A stretch of 57,274 nt of DNA from Candidatus Poribacteria bacterium (lineage in GTDB: Bacteria > Poribacteria > WGA-4E > WGA-3G): the NCBI GenBank assembly GCA_009841255.1, contig VXMD01000064.1:1-57274 (forward strand), in the 5' to 3' direction. Below are positions 34,482 through 42,922 of this stretch, one piece after another (positions within the stretch are counted from its first letter, which is position 1; every line of letters starts with the position of its first letter). Under the pieces are notes generated by a model that saw nothing but the letters and a program-made list of their open reading frames with translations, made no database searches and had not been told where the DNA came from. Made by a program: the position numbers and the translations under genes.

Positions 34482-35828
34482 ATGATTCAGACGGCTTACA
34501 AGGAAGCATATCGTCCACAGTTCCACTTTACACCGAAAACGAACTGGACCAACGATCCGAACGGTTTAATCCACTACAAAGGCGAGTTTCACCTCTTCTT
34601 CCAGCACAACCCATTCAGTATCGACTGGGGCAACATGACGTGGGGACACGCCGTTAGCACAGACCTCGTCCATTGGAAGCAACTTCCGCATGCCATCCAT
34701 CCGGATGAACTCGGCACAATCTTCTCCGGTTCTGGTGTCGTGGACTGGAAGAATACCGGTGGTTTCCAGACGGGAGACGAAGCGGTTCTCGTCAATTTTT
34801 ATACATCTGCAGGCAGCCATGCCCCGAAAGAGGTCCCGTTCACACAAAGCATCGCTTACAGCAACGATCGCGGACGGAGTTGGACCAAATATGAAGGGAA
34901 CCCTGTGATTGAGCATATCGTTGGGAGCAACCGAGATCCGAAGGTGATCTGGCATGAACCGACGCAAAAATGGGTGATGGCTCTCTATCTCGACCAGAAT
35001 GACTATGCCTTGTTTGGTTCGACAGATCTCAAGGAGTGGGCGCGGCTCTCCGATCTTCAAATTCCCGATACAGAATGCCCGGATATCTTTGAGCTTCCGG
35101 TCGATGATGATCCCGATCATACCAAATGGGTTTTCTGGGGGGCGGCAGGGAAGTATTACGTCGGTGATTTCGATGGAACGACGTTTACACCGGAAGGTGA
35201 TGCACAGCGTGCTGATTACGGTGCCAATTTCTATGCGGCGCAAACGTGGAGCGATGTGCCAGAATTCGATGGCAGACGCATTCAAATCGCTTGGATGAGT
35301 GGCAGTAAACCGCCGGATATGCCCTTTAACCAACAGATGAGCTTCCCGTGCCAGTTGACCCTTCGAACCACTTCAGAGGGTATACGTCTACACCGAGAAC
35401 CGGTCGCAGAGATCGAAAACATCCACACGTATACGCACGCGTGGAGCGACCTTGCGCTCAAACCGGGTGAGGACCCACTTGCGGGATTGACGGGTGAGTT
35501 GTTCGATATCCGTGCTGAAATAGCCTTGAACGATGCGACTGCCGTTGGTTTCAAAATTCGCGGGCAGGATGTCCGTTATGATGTCGCATCTCAGGAACTC
35601 ACATTCTTAGAAAGGAGCGGACCCCTCACGCCACGAAATGGGAAAATCCGCTTGCAAATTCTGATTGACCGTATCTCTATTGAAGCCTTCGGGAACGACG
35701 GTAATCTCTCAATGACGTCCTATTTCCTTCCAGATTTGGACAATGCCGATATTGGAATCTATGCAGAGGGGAGCACAGCGACTCTCGTATCGCTGAAGGT
35801 ACACGAGTTAAGATCTTCGTGGGTGTAA
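34482..35828 (+). CDS. GH32 beta-fructosidase (levanase/invertase-like)
   Basis: 448 residues, no signal peptide, so probably cytoplasmic. Family nucleophile motif W-T-N-D-P-N-G, with F-H-L-F-F-Q-H-N-P and W-G-N-M-T-W-G-H-A-V-S. R-D-P-K carries the transition-state Asp, and the acid/base Glu is in T-E-C-P-D-I. The C-terminal beta-sandwich (I-S-I-E-A-F-G-N-D-G) is present. It hydrolyses fructosyl linkages in sucrose, inulin or levan. No transporter or fructokinase adjoins it, though a ROK kinase is 18 kb away. Confidence 0.95.
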   Translation: MIQTAYKEAYRPQFHFTPKTNWTNDPNGLIHYKGEFHLFFQHNPFSIDWGNMTWGHAVSTDLVHWKQLPHAIHPDELGTIFSGSGVVDWKNTGGFQTGDEAVLVNFYTSAGSHAPKEVPFTQSIAYSNDRGRSWTKYEGNPVIEHIVGSNRDPKVIWHEPTQKWVMALYLDQNDYALFGSTDLKEWARLSDLQIPDTECPDIFELPVDDDPDHTKWVFWGAAGKYYVGDFDGTTFTPEGDAQRADYGANFYAAQTWSDVPEFDGRRIQIAWMSGSKPPDMPFNQQMSFPCQLTLRTTSEGIRLHREPVAEIENIHTYTHAWSDLALKPGEDPLAGLTGELFDIRAEIALNDATAVGFKIRGQDVRYDVASQELTFLERSGPLTPRNGKIRLQILIDRISIEAFGNDGNLSMTSYFLPDLDNADIGIYAEGSTATLVSLKVHELRSSWV

Positions 35829-35869
35829 CATCTAACGAATAGGATGTGTTGGGAAGCCTAATTCGCCAG

Positions 35870-35911
35870 AAAGCGCGCTTGTAAGATAGCGGAAACTTCC
35901 AAGCGCGCTTA
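35870..35911. terminator. Bidirectional terminator hairpin
   Basis: AAGCGCGCTTG / CAAGCGCGCTT, 11 bp, closing a loop with a further GTAAG/CTTC pairing, between the convergent GH32 and A-type carrier genes. Each arm is itself the palindrome AAGCGCGCTT. Confidence 0.7.
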
Positions 35912-35962
35912 AATAGAATTAATATTTTAAATTGGTCATTTCTATGGGACAGACCAAATCTG

Positions 35963-36292
35963 TTAAACGCTAAACGACTCGCCACAGCCGCATGTGTTTT
36001 TAGCGTTTGGATTTGTTATTTTAAAGCCTGAATCCATCAAACCGTCGTTATAGTCGAGTACGGAACCTGCGAGATAGAGCGTGCTGCGAGGATCGATGAA
36101 AACCTTCAAGCCGTGAAATTCAAAAATTTTGTCGGTCCCTTTTGCGGCGCCAAACTCAAGATTATATTGGAAACCGGAGCATCCACCACCGACGACCTGC
36201 ATCCGCAAGCCGAGTTCGGATTCGGCTGGGGCTTCACTGTGGTTAATGAGAGTGATCGCTTTTTGGGCAGCAGATTCTGTAACGATAATCAT
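35963..36292 (-). CDS. A-type iron-sulfur cluster carrier (IscA/ErpA family)
   Basis: 109 residues. The three ligand cysteines are present: G-G-G-C-S-G-F-Q-Y and the C-terminal T-C-G-C-G-E-S-F. Conserved F-I-D-P-R-S-T-L-Y-L-A-G-S-V-L-D-Y. Its ATG overlaps the stop of the IscU-like gene (ATGA), so the two are translationally coupled. It would receive clusters and hand them to apoproteins. Confidence 0.95.
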   Translation of the reverse strand: MIIVTESAAQKAITLINHSEAPAESELGLRMQVVGGGCSGFQYNLEFGAAKGTDKIFEFHGLKVFIDPRSTLYLAGSVLDYNDGLMDSGFKITNPNAKNTCGCGESFSV

Positions 36293-36669
36293 GGTGATTG
36301 CACCTCCTTTTTAGACAAAAAATCAGCAATTGCCAGTTTTAGGACTTTTTCAGCAGTGTTCGCGTAACGCTGTTTATCCAGTGGCAGCCCGCCTAATGCT
36401 TCAGAGAGCTGCACAGCAGTAATCTCTAATGCCTCTGGGATATGGGCTCCCGTAATGAGTTCAGTGAGGATCGAGGCACTCGCGATAGCGTTAGGGCAAC
36501 CGAATGCCCGAAATTTTGCCGTAACGATCACGTCATCGGTTATTTTGAGTGTCAGTTTCATCATTTCCCCGTCAGCAGGGGAACCGACACTGGCTGTACC
36601 ATCTGCCTCGACGATCGTTCCGATATTGCGCGGGTTTTCGTAATGTTCGGTCACCTGCGGCGTATACAT
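36289..36669 (-). CDS. IscU/NifU-N-like scaffold protein lacking two of three ligand cysteines
   Basis: 126 residues. Starts like IscU (V-T-E-H-Y-E-N-P-R-N-I-G), but the usual G-N-P-x-C-G-D is here G-S-P-A-D-G. The middle Cys is kept in F-G-C-P-N-A-I-A-S-A-S. The H-C-S motif late in the protein is here R-Y-A-N-T-A-E-K. With a single cysteine, cluster assembly by the normal mechanism is doubtful; it may act as a delivery partner for the coupled A-type carrier. A perfect sigma70 promoter lies upstream. Confidence 0.88.
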   Translation of the reverse strand: MYTPQVTEHYENPRNIGTIVEADGTASVGSPADGEMMKLTLKITDDVIVTAKFRAFGCPNAIASASILTELITGAHIPEALEITAVQLSEALGGLPLDKQRYANTAEKVLKLAIADFLSKKEVQSP

Positions 36670-36736
36670 GAAACGTTTCCCACATCGTAGAAGAATGTGC
36701 GTCTACAATTTTATTCGGAAGAAACCTGTTTTTGCA

Positions 36737-36765
36737 ATTATACGATATTTCTAAACGATTGTCAA
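36737..36765 (-). promoter_or_regulatory. Consensus sigma70 promoter of the Fe-S pair
   Basis: Minus strand TTGACA, 17 nt, TATAAT: a perfect match to consensus, about 68 nt before the ATG at 36669. Confidence 0.85.
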
Positions 36766-36833
36766 ATTTTTAAGTTTGCAATTCCACTCCAATTCGCTTA
36801 AACTGACTCCAAACAAGTAGAGGAGAATGCACA

Positions 36834-37532
36834 ATGTTTCAGAGATTTCAAGTAATGCTCGGTTTAACCGTCTGTCTTCTGCTGGTCCAACCGTTTGCAA
36901 GTTTTGCTGTAGAAGAATTCAAGGTTTCAAAAAATGGAAAAGGTGAACAGATCTGGTTTGAGGCGGAAGCCTTTGACGAAAGGGATTCCGACGATGTCTA
37001 TAAATTGGGTAAAGGTGAAAAGGCTGTGGATCCCGCCGATGATGCCTTCGGGGATATTATAACGAACGCCGGTGCTGGTAAAAAAGGGTGGATACTCTAC
37101 CGGTTCGACATCAGTCGAGCGGGCGGCAAAGCCGGAGACTGGCGGTTCATCGGGCGTGTGATTAATCCGAGCAACCACTCAGACTGGTTGTGGGTTTTGG
37201 GCGATGATGGCGATAAAATTCCAGATGCGGCACCTGCTTTCGTCCGTCCTGATCACATCATCTTTGAAGAAAATATTCCTGAATGGACATGGAAAAAGAC
37301 GGGAGATTTTGGAAAGGATGCTGGGACCATTAATGAATTACAAGACGGTGAGAACGTCATGATGATATGGACACGGCAGAGTTCGCTCCAGGTCCAATAT
37401 GATGTCTTTTGCTGGTCCAGTGACTTGGAATATCAACCTACGGATGAAGACTACGAGAAAGCGGACGAAAAAACCTTGCCGGTGCATCCGGATGGATTGC
37501 TCACCACAACGTGGAGTCGGCTTAAGCAGTAG
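36834..37532 (+). CDS. Exported CBM-like beta-sandwich protein with TWG tail
   Basis: 232 residues; AGAGGAG precedes ATG 36834. Signal peptide with V-M-L-G-L-T-V-C-L-L-L-V and S-F-A. The start of the mature part (Q-I-W-F-E-A-E-A-F-D-E-R) resembles carbohydrate-binding modules of the CBM6/35 type, as do G-W-I-L-Y-R-F-D-I and Q-Y-D-V-F-C-W-S-S-D. Ends G-L-L-T-T-T-W-S-R-L-K-Q. Convergent with the Fur-family gene; stops overlap by 11 nt. Confidence 0.8.
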   Translation: MFQRFQVMLGLTVCLLLVQPFASFAVEEFKVSKNGKGEQIWFEAEAFDERDSDDVYKLGKGEKAVDPADDAFGDIITNAGAGKKGWILYRFDISRAGGKAGDWRFIGRVINPSNHSDWLWVLGDDGDKIPDAAPAFVRPDHIIFEENIPEWTWKKTGDFGKDAGTINELQDGENVMMIWTRQSSLQVQYDVFCWSSDLEYQPTDEDYEKADEKTLPVHPDGLLTTTWSRLKQ

Positions 37533-38022
37533 TTTCGTCGTCTGCGCCAGATGTCCTTGGTTCTAACTCTGCTTGGCACTCAGCACAGTAACCGATGATT
37601 TCATTACGGAAGCGCACGGCTTTAAAGTTGTGTGCTTCACATACCGCTTTCTGCAAAGCATCAATTTGGGGTTCTTTAAACTCAACAATTTGGTTACACC
37701 GAAGACAGATGAGATGTGCATGCTCCCGAAGCGAGTGAATACTCTCATAACGGGTGTTCTTCTGTGCATCGATAAACTCTGTCAACAGTCCACTTCTGAC
37801 CAGCAGCGGTAAGGTCCGGTAGATCGTCGGGCGCGATACCAGATAGCCGTTTCGACGCATCTGAACCAAGAGGTCTTCTGTCTGAAAATGTCCGGGATAG
37901 TCGAAGACTTGGTTTAAGACATCCAATCGTTTTTGGGTCAAGCGAAGTCCGCAACTTTTGAGATAGTCTTCAAACTGTTTTACAAACTCGGTTCCGTTCG
38001 TGGATTTTTCAACAGTTTCCAT
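37522..38022 (-). CDS. Fur-family transcriptional regulator
   Basis: 166 residues. Winged-helix segment L-R-L-T-Q-K-R-L-D-V-L-N-Q-V then V-S-R-P-T-I-Y-R-T-L-P-L-L-V-R-S-G-L. Metal site H-A-H-L-I-C-L-R-C and a second C-x-x-C (Y-C-A-E-C-Q) for structural zinc. Whether Fur, Zur or PerR cannot be decided by eye. Downstream of mqnE-mqnA and probably in the same operon (12 nt gap). Confidence 0.93.
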   Translation of the reverse strand: METVEKSTNGTEFVKQFEDYLKSCGLRLTQKRLDVLNQVFDYPGHFQTEDLLVQMRRNGYLVSRPTIYRTLPLLVRSGLLTEFIDAQKNTRYESIHSLREHAHLICLRCNQIVEFKEPQIDALQKAVCEAHNFKAVRFRNEIIGYCAECQAELEPRTSGADDETTA

Positions 38023-38034
38023 TTTTCGCCCCTT

Positions 38035-38874
38035 TCACTTGGACGCAAAAGACAGATCGCGGCCTGGCGGTGCTAGGTCATTCTTCACGGCATACTTATA
38101 AAAAAGTTCAAGACCTTTGATCGCAGATTCACCTAAGTCGTATTTAATGTAGTATAGCAAGTAATTGCGGCAAAGTTCTTCGGCTAAACCGAGTTTTCGC
38201 GCCTCAATCCTGGCAATTTCCGGGATTCGTGCGATACCCCGTACTTTTGATTCAAGGAGCAACTCCGGTAGATCACCGAGTTGCGCTTCCGTCCTGGCAA
38301 CCCAGCAGGCATAGACAAAGGGTAAACCTGTTAACTGATGCCACGCCTCACCGAGATCTAAGTTATATTCTGTTGAACCCAGATGCCGGAGTGCTGCGTC
38401 TCCGATGAGAAGGATTGCATCAAAAGGCGGATCCTGACGATCTTGAAGGACAGTCTTCGGATTGACTGTCGGTCTGCATGTTGTGAACGCTGGGAAGATT
38501 TGATACTTCTCAGCGAGTAGGATTTTTAGCAGCGTAATAGAGGAACGGGAATTCGTATCGAGCCCAATACGTTGAATCTCTGGAATCGGAATGCGACTGA
38601 AGAGTTGAATGCTTTTGACGCTTCCGTGAGACGCGATGGATATATCCGGCAGGATGCAGTACTTCGCGTCCGAAGGGTTCGCGCGAAAGTATTCGATAAT
38701 TGGAATTAACCCGACCTCGAGTTCACCTTCACTTAAAAGTGCCGCAATGCGGCTTGGTACATCAACACTGAGTGCAATATCCGTTTGGATTTCTTCGTTC
38801 AAAAGGGGATAAATGAGCGGTTTGGTGTTCAAGAACGAGACTGCGCCTACCCTTAGGCGGCTTTTCTGTACCAC
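38035..38874 (-). CDS. mqnA: Chorismate dehydratase, menaquinone futalosine pathway
   Basis: 279 residues. N-terminus R-V-G-A-V-S-F-L-N-T-K-P-L-I-Y is the MqnA signature; S-I-A-S-H-G-S-V-K-S-I-Q-L-F-S and I-L-L-I-G-D-A-A-L follow in order. It converts chorismate to 3-(1-carboxyvinyloxy)benzoate. GTG start 38874 lies inside the 3' end of mqnE (22-nt overlap), indicating coupling. Confidence 0.94.
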   Translation of the reverse strand: MVQKSRLRVGAVSFLNTKPLIYPLLNEEIQTDIALSVDVPSRIAALLSEGELEVGLIPIIEYFRANPSDAKYCILPDISIASHGSVKSIQLFSRIPIPEIQRIGLDTNSRSSITLLKILLAEKYQIFPAFTTCRPTVNPKTVLQDRQDPPFDAILLIGDAALRHLGSTEYNLDLGEAWHQLTGLPFVYACWVARTEAQLGDLPELLLESKVRGIARIPEIARIEARKLGLAEELCRNYLLYYIKYDLGESAIKGLELFYKYAVKNDLAPPGRDLSFASK

Positions 38875-39989
38875 TGATTTCCCTCTCGAATGATTTCATT
38901 GTAAAGTGTATCGCGCTCAACAGGTACGAAACCGGCTTCTTCAATGAGGTGTGTTAGCTGCGAAACAGAGACAGACTCTGGTGTGTCCGCGCCTGCCATG
39001 TGCGTAATCTTTTCCTCGGTTACGGTACCATCAATATCATCAGCCCCGAAACGGAGTGCAACCTGTGCCGTTTTCAAGCCGGTCATGATCCAGTACACTT
39101 TAATGTGCGGCAAGTTATCGAGCATCAAGCGTGCAACGGCGATGTTCCGAAGATCTGTTAGACCTGTTGTTGAAGGCAGGTATGCCATTCGGGTATTCGC
39201 GGGGTGGAACGCCAATGGAATGAAAGTCGAGAATCCACCAGATTTATCCTGCTGTTCTCGCAATCTGATGAAGTGATCAACCCGATCCTCGTTCGTCTCA
39301 AGATGTCCATACAGCATCGTCGCGTTGGTAGAAATACCGAGGCGATGCGCGATATCGTGTACCTCTAACCATCCCTCTGCGCTCAATTTCCCCGGACAGA
39401 TTTTCTCACGGGTCTCTTCTGCAAATATTTCAGCACCCCCTCCGGGCAAGGAATCTAAACCTGCTTCCCGTAGCTGCGTGAGAACTTCTTCTATTGACAT
39501 TTTAAAGATGCGTGAAAAGTGGTGAATTTCAACAGCGGTGAAGAATTTGAGGTGTACCTGTGGCATCCGTTCTTTGAGGCCACGGATCATGTCGAGATAG
39601 TAGTCGAAGGGCAGTTTCGGATGTAAACCCCCAACACTGTGAATCTCGGTGCATCCGTGTTCTATAGAATACATCGCCTTGTCTAAAAATTCATCAACAC
39701 TCATTTCCCAAGCGCCTTCGGTCTGCATGTTTTTTCGGGCAAAGGCGCAAAAATGGCACCGGGCATGTAGAATACAAACATTTGAATAATCTATATGCTG
39801 GTTGATGTTATAGTAAGCGACGTTTCCATTTAGGCGTTCACGGGCGTGATTCGCTATAAATCCAACGCCTGTAATATCCGAGCTTTCATAAAGCGCGACC
39901 CCCTCCTCAAAGGAGAGGCGTTGTTCCGCCTTGACCTTCTCATAAATTTCAGGCAACTTGGGGTCCGTAAAACGACTATAGTTCTCCAT
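38853..39989 (-). CDS. mqnE: Aminofutalosine synthase, radical SAM
   Basis: 378 residues. Signature L-D-S-L-P-G-G-G-A-E-I-F and K-I-C-P-G-K, S-N-A-T-M-L-Y-G-H, G-G-F-S-T-F-I-P-L-A-F-H-P identify MqnE rather than MqnC. The [4Fe-4S] motif reads C-I-L-H-A-R-C-H-F-C, i.e. C-x5-C-x2-C instead of the C-x3-C-x2-C I expect, followed by the normal A-F-A-R. It uses the MqnA product. mqnC and mqnD are not in the window. Confidence 0.93.
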   Translation of the reverse strand: MENYSRFTDPKLPEIYEKVKAEQRLSFEEGVALYESSDITGVGFIANHARERLNGNVAYYNINQHIDYSNVCILHARCHFCAFARKNMQTEGAWEMSVDEFLDKAMYSIEHGCTEIHSVGGLHPKLPFDYYLDMIRGLKERMPQVHLKFFTAVEIHHFSRIFKMSIEEVLTQLREAGLDSLPGGGAEIFAEETREKICPGKLSAEGWLEVHDIAHRLGISTNATMLYGHLETNEDRVDHFIRLREQQDKSGGFSTFIPLAFHPANTRMAYLPSTTGLTDLRNIAVARLMLDNLPHIKVYWIMTGLKTAQVALRFGADDIDGTVTEEKITHMAGADTPESVSVSQLTHLIEEAGFVPVERDTLYNEIIREGNQWYRKAA

Positions 39990-40069
39990 TATTTTTTGGT
40001 CCTAATCGGTTCTCCATTTTCCCACGAGGTTGGCAAGTCTCGACTTGCTATAGAAAGTGAAAAAATTGC

Positions 40070-40099
40070 TTGACACTTGTTTTTCAGTAAAGGTATTAT
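40070..40099 (+). promoter_or_regulatory. Sigma70-type promoter upstream of the isomerase gene
   Basis: TTGACA, 18 nt, TATTAT. A family A repeat separates it from the start codon at 40203. Confidence 0.6.
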
Positions 40100-40137
40100 A
40101 GCACAGTCGCTTTAAAGATGCAAGTCTTTTTTTAACC

Positions 40138-40186
40138 AATTAGTTATCAGTTATCAGCAGTCAGTAAAGACCGCTCAATCATCAGA
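40138..40186 (+). repeat. Family A repeat, short copy
   Basis: TTAGTTATCAGTTATCAGCA then GTCAGTAAAGACC, with CAATCATCAGAGG at the right. It lies just before AGAGGAAG and ATG 40203; the only copy seen in the right half of the window. Confidence 0.7.
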
Positions 40187-40202
40187 GGAAGAAAATAAAT
40201 TT

Positions 40203-41003
40203 ATGCCAAAATTAGGACTTATCCATTACAACTACGCAAGTAAATCGCTTGACGATTTTCTGAGATTCACGAGTGAAACGGGGTTCGGTTACGTTGAACT
40301 CCAGATAGGAGACGTCTGGAGTTCGGAGACTGCTGATCCCGAAAAAAATGCCGAAGCCGTGAGAGCACAAGTTGAAAGTTACGGCTTACAGGTCTCCGCG
40401 CTTGCGGCAGGAAACGATTTTGTTCTACTTGAAGAAGATGCTATCGGTTCTCAAGTCGCACGGATGGAGCGTATCGCTGGACTCGCGAAAGGCCTTGGCT
40501 GTTCAGTGCTCCGTACAGAGGGAGGGGCTGCGAAGGATGCCGTTCCGGAAAGTCGATGGGTTGAAGCGATGGCTGGGTGTCTGACACGATGCCTTGAATT
40601 CGCCGAACGGGATGAGGTCTACTTGGCAGTGGACAATCACGGTATCGTTACGAATGACGGTGACTTACAGGTGGAGCTTTTTGAACGTGTCGGTTCCAAA
40701 TATGTCGGTGCGAATATGGACACGATGAATTACCGTTGGGCGGGACACGATTTAGAAACCGTGGGTAGGTATTACGAGATCGTCGCGCCTTACACGTTGC
40801 ACACGCACTTGAAAGACGGAACGGGTTCACGTGGAGATTACCGCGGCGAGGCACTCGGTGAAGGTGAAATTGACCTCGCGAAGGCGATCCGCTGTCTGAG
40901 AGAAGCCGGCTATGATGGTGTCTGGTGCTGCGAATATGAAGGTAGAGAAAACGACGGCACAGGACAACGAAAAAGTTTTGCGTGGATGCAAGCGAACCTG
41001 TAA
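40203..41003 (+). CDS. Sugar phosphate isomerase/epimerase-family TIM barrel protein
   Basis: 266 residues, xylose-isomerase-like TIM barrel. Visible: F-G-Y-V-E-L-Q-I-G-D (first metal Glu region), Y-L-A-V-D-N-H-G-I-V-T-N-D, V-G-A-N-M-D-T-M-N-Y-R (metal Asp), T-L-H-T-H-L-K-D-G and the final W-C-C-E-Y-E-G-R. Substrate unknown. Followed 7 nt later by the SAM hydroxide adenosyltransferase, likely one transcript. Confidence 0.85.
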   Translation: MPKLGLIHYNYASKSLDDFLRFTSETGFGYVELQIGDVWSSETADPEKNAEAVRAQVESYGLQVSALAAGNDFVLLEEDAIGSQVARMERIAGLAKGLGCSVLRTEGGAAKDAVPESRWVEAMAGCLTRCLEFAERDEVYLAVDNHGIVTNDGDLQVELFERVGSKYVGANMDTMNYRWAGHDLETVGRYYEIVAPYTLHTHLKDGTGSRGDYRGEALGEGEIDLAKAIRCLREAGYDGVWCCEYEGRENDGTGQRKSFAWMQANL

Positions 41004-41010
41004 TCGAATA

Positions 41011-41829
41011 ATGAACCAGCCAGCTCCTATCATCACATTAACAACGGATTTCGGTACAAGCGATACTTATGTCGGCGTCATGAAGGGAGTCATCCTCGAC
41101 ATTAATCCGAATGCACAGATCATTGACCTCACGCACGCTATTCCACCCCAAGATATCCACGAAGCGGCTTTCTCAATTTATGCCGCCTATCGTTACTTCC
41201 CAAAAGGAACGATTCATATCATCGTAGTGGATCCGGGTGTCGGGAGCGATCGACAAGCGATCGTTAGCCGCATAGGCGATGCATTCTTCGTCTGTCCCGA
41301 CAATGGTGTGCTGAGTTATCTATTGCATAGCATTGGGAGCGAAGGGAGACATGCCATAGACGCCGTGGCGATTCAAGACAGTGCGTATTATTTGCCCGAG
41401 GTGAGCAACACATTCCACGGTAGGGATGTCTTCGCACCTGTTGCCGCGCATCTATCCCTTGGTGTCCCGCTTGAAGACATCGGTCCGCCCGTGCAAACGC
41501 TCGTTCAGCTACCGATCCCTAAAATAGATATCTCAGGGGATACCTTCGTAGGGCAGATTATTAAGATTGATAGGTTCGGGAATCTGATAACGAATATCTC
41601 GAAAGATGCCTTTGAAGCGTTTTTGGACGGCGATGTCACGTATGAAATCAGGGCTGGAAATACGAGTCTGAATCGATTGAACGCTGCTTACGCAGAATCT
41701 GGAGTCGACAAGCCTCTCGCAATTATCGGAAGTTCTGGGTTGTTAGAAATTGCTATAAATGGTGGGAATGCCAAGGAAGGTTTAGGAATAAAATGGGGCG
41801 ATCCGGTTGTGATTCAACGGTTCAATTGA
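41011..41829 (+). CDS. SAM hydroxide adenosyltransferase (DUF62 family)
   Basis: 272 residues from ATG 41011; a longer frame back to 40912 overlaps the upstream gene and is rejected. Family motifs: I-T-L-T-T-D-F-G-T-S-D-T-Y-V-G-V-M-K-G, D-L-T-H-A-I-P-P-Q-D, V-V-D-P-G-V-G and P-D-N-G-V-L-S. The family hydrolyses SAM to adenosine and methionine. The halogenase relatives (SalL/FlA) share the fold, but D-H-G-type residues for hydrolysis appear kept. Role in the cell unclear. Confidence 0.9.
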   Translation: MNQPAPIITLTTDFGTSDTYVGVMKGVILDINPNAQIIDLTHAIPPQDIHEAAFSIYAAYRYFPKGTIHIIVVDPGVGSDRQAIVSRIGDAFFVCPDNGVLSYLLHSIGSEGRHAIDAVAIQDSAYYLPEVSNTFHGRDVFAPVAAHLSLGVPLEDIGPPVQTLVQLPIPKIDISGDTFVGQIIKIDRFGNLITNISKDAFEAFLDGDVTYEIRAGNTSLNRLNAAYAESGVDKPLAIIGSSGLLEIAINGGNAKEGLGIKWGDPVVIQRFN

Positions 41830-41888
41830 ATATATAAGCCCACACGGGTTAAAATAAAATTAAACCCATAAAGGAGGAGAGAACGGAA

Positions 41889-42884
41889 TTGAAACAGATT
41901 ACTTTAACAGGAATCAAACCGACAGGGCAGCCGCACATCGGGAACTATCTCGGTATGATTAAACCTGCGCTGGAACTCGCGAAGGATTTTCAGGCACTCT
42001 ACTTTATAGCGGATTACCACGCGCTCACTACCGTAAAAGATAAAAAACAGCTAAGGCATTTAACCTATCAGGCGACAGCGACGTGGTTAGCATTGGGATT
42101 AAATCCAGACGATGTGATCTTCTACCGTCAATCGGACATTCCAGAGGTATTCGAGCTATCGTGGGTATTGTCGTGCTTCACAACAAAGGGTTTGCTCAAC
42201 CGCGCACACGCCTACAAAGCGATTGTTGACGACAATATCGCCGAGGGACGTGAAGAGGATAAGAACATTAACGCCGGACTTTTCACCTATCCGGTTTTAA
42301 TGGCGGCGGACATTCTGCTGTTCGGTACACACATCGTGCCGGTCGGACTTGACCAGCAGCAACACCTCGAAATTACGCGCGATGTTGCGCTAACCTTCAA
42401 CAAAAGTTACGGTAACGTCTTAACGGTTCCGGAAGCCGTGATTCGGAAAGAGGTGATGACGATTCCCGGTATCGACGGCAGAAAGATGAGCAAAAGTTAT
42501 AACAATGTTATCCCGATCTTCGCACCGCCTAACCAAATCCGCAAACCCGTCATGCGCATTGTAACCGATTCCAAGCGTCCGGAAGATCCGAAGGATCCAG
42601 ACGCATGTAACATCTTTGCGATCTACAGGCATCTCGCGGATGCAGATGCCGTTGCGGCGAAGCGACACCTCTATCTTGAGGGTGGACTCGCCTACGGCGA
42701 GATGAAAAAAGAGTTGTTTGCGTTACTGGAAACGACTTTTTCCGAGCAACGTGATCGGTATAACGTGTTAATGGACAACCCTGACGAGTTGGATAAAATA
42801 CTTGAAAAAGGTGGGGAAAAGGCACGCGATATCGCAGGACCGATTCTGGCGAAGGTTCGCAAAGCAGTCGGAGTGAGTTCTTAA
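41889..42884 (+). CDS. trpS: Tryptophanyl-tRNA synthetase
   Basis: 331 residues, normal size. HIGH-type motif P-T-G-Q-P-H-I-G-N-Y-L-G; K-M-S-K-S as G-R-K-M-S-K-S-Y-N-N. Start is TTG 41889, fixed by AAGGAGGAG 9 nt before and by family alignment to the very N-terminus. Class I synthetase charging tRNA-Trp. Confidence 0.97.
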   Translation: MKQITLTGIKPTGQPHIGNYLGMIKPALELAKDFQALYFIADYHALTTVKDKKQLRHLTYQATATWLALGLNPDDVIFYRQSDIPEVFELSWVLSCFTTKGLLNRAHAYKAIVDDNIAEGREEDKNINAGLFTYPVLMAADILLFGTHIVPVGLDQQQHLEITRDVALTFNKSYGNVLTVPEAVIRKEVMTIPGIDGRKMSKSYNNVIPIFAPPNQIRKPVMRIVTDSKRPEDPKDPDACNIFAIYRHLADADAVAAKRHLYLEGGLAYGEMKKELFALLETTFSEQRDRYNVLMDNPDELDKILEKGGEKARDIAGPILAKVRKAVGVSS

Positions 42885-42889
42885 TCGGA

Positions 42890-42913
42890 TGGCGAGCCGT
42901 CTCCGACTCGCCA
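42890..42913. terminator. Hairpin between convergent trpS and the WD40 gene
   Basis: TGGCGAG / CTCGCCA, 7 bp with a 10-nt loop. No T-run, so termination is inferred from position. Confidence 0.5.
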
Positions 42914-42922
42914 CCTCAATTG

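Noticed and set aside
34566-35333. 255-codon antisense ORF in the GH32 gene
   Set aside because: GH32 motifs are intact on the + strand; the antisense frame has no start signal or domain.
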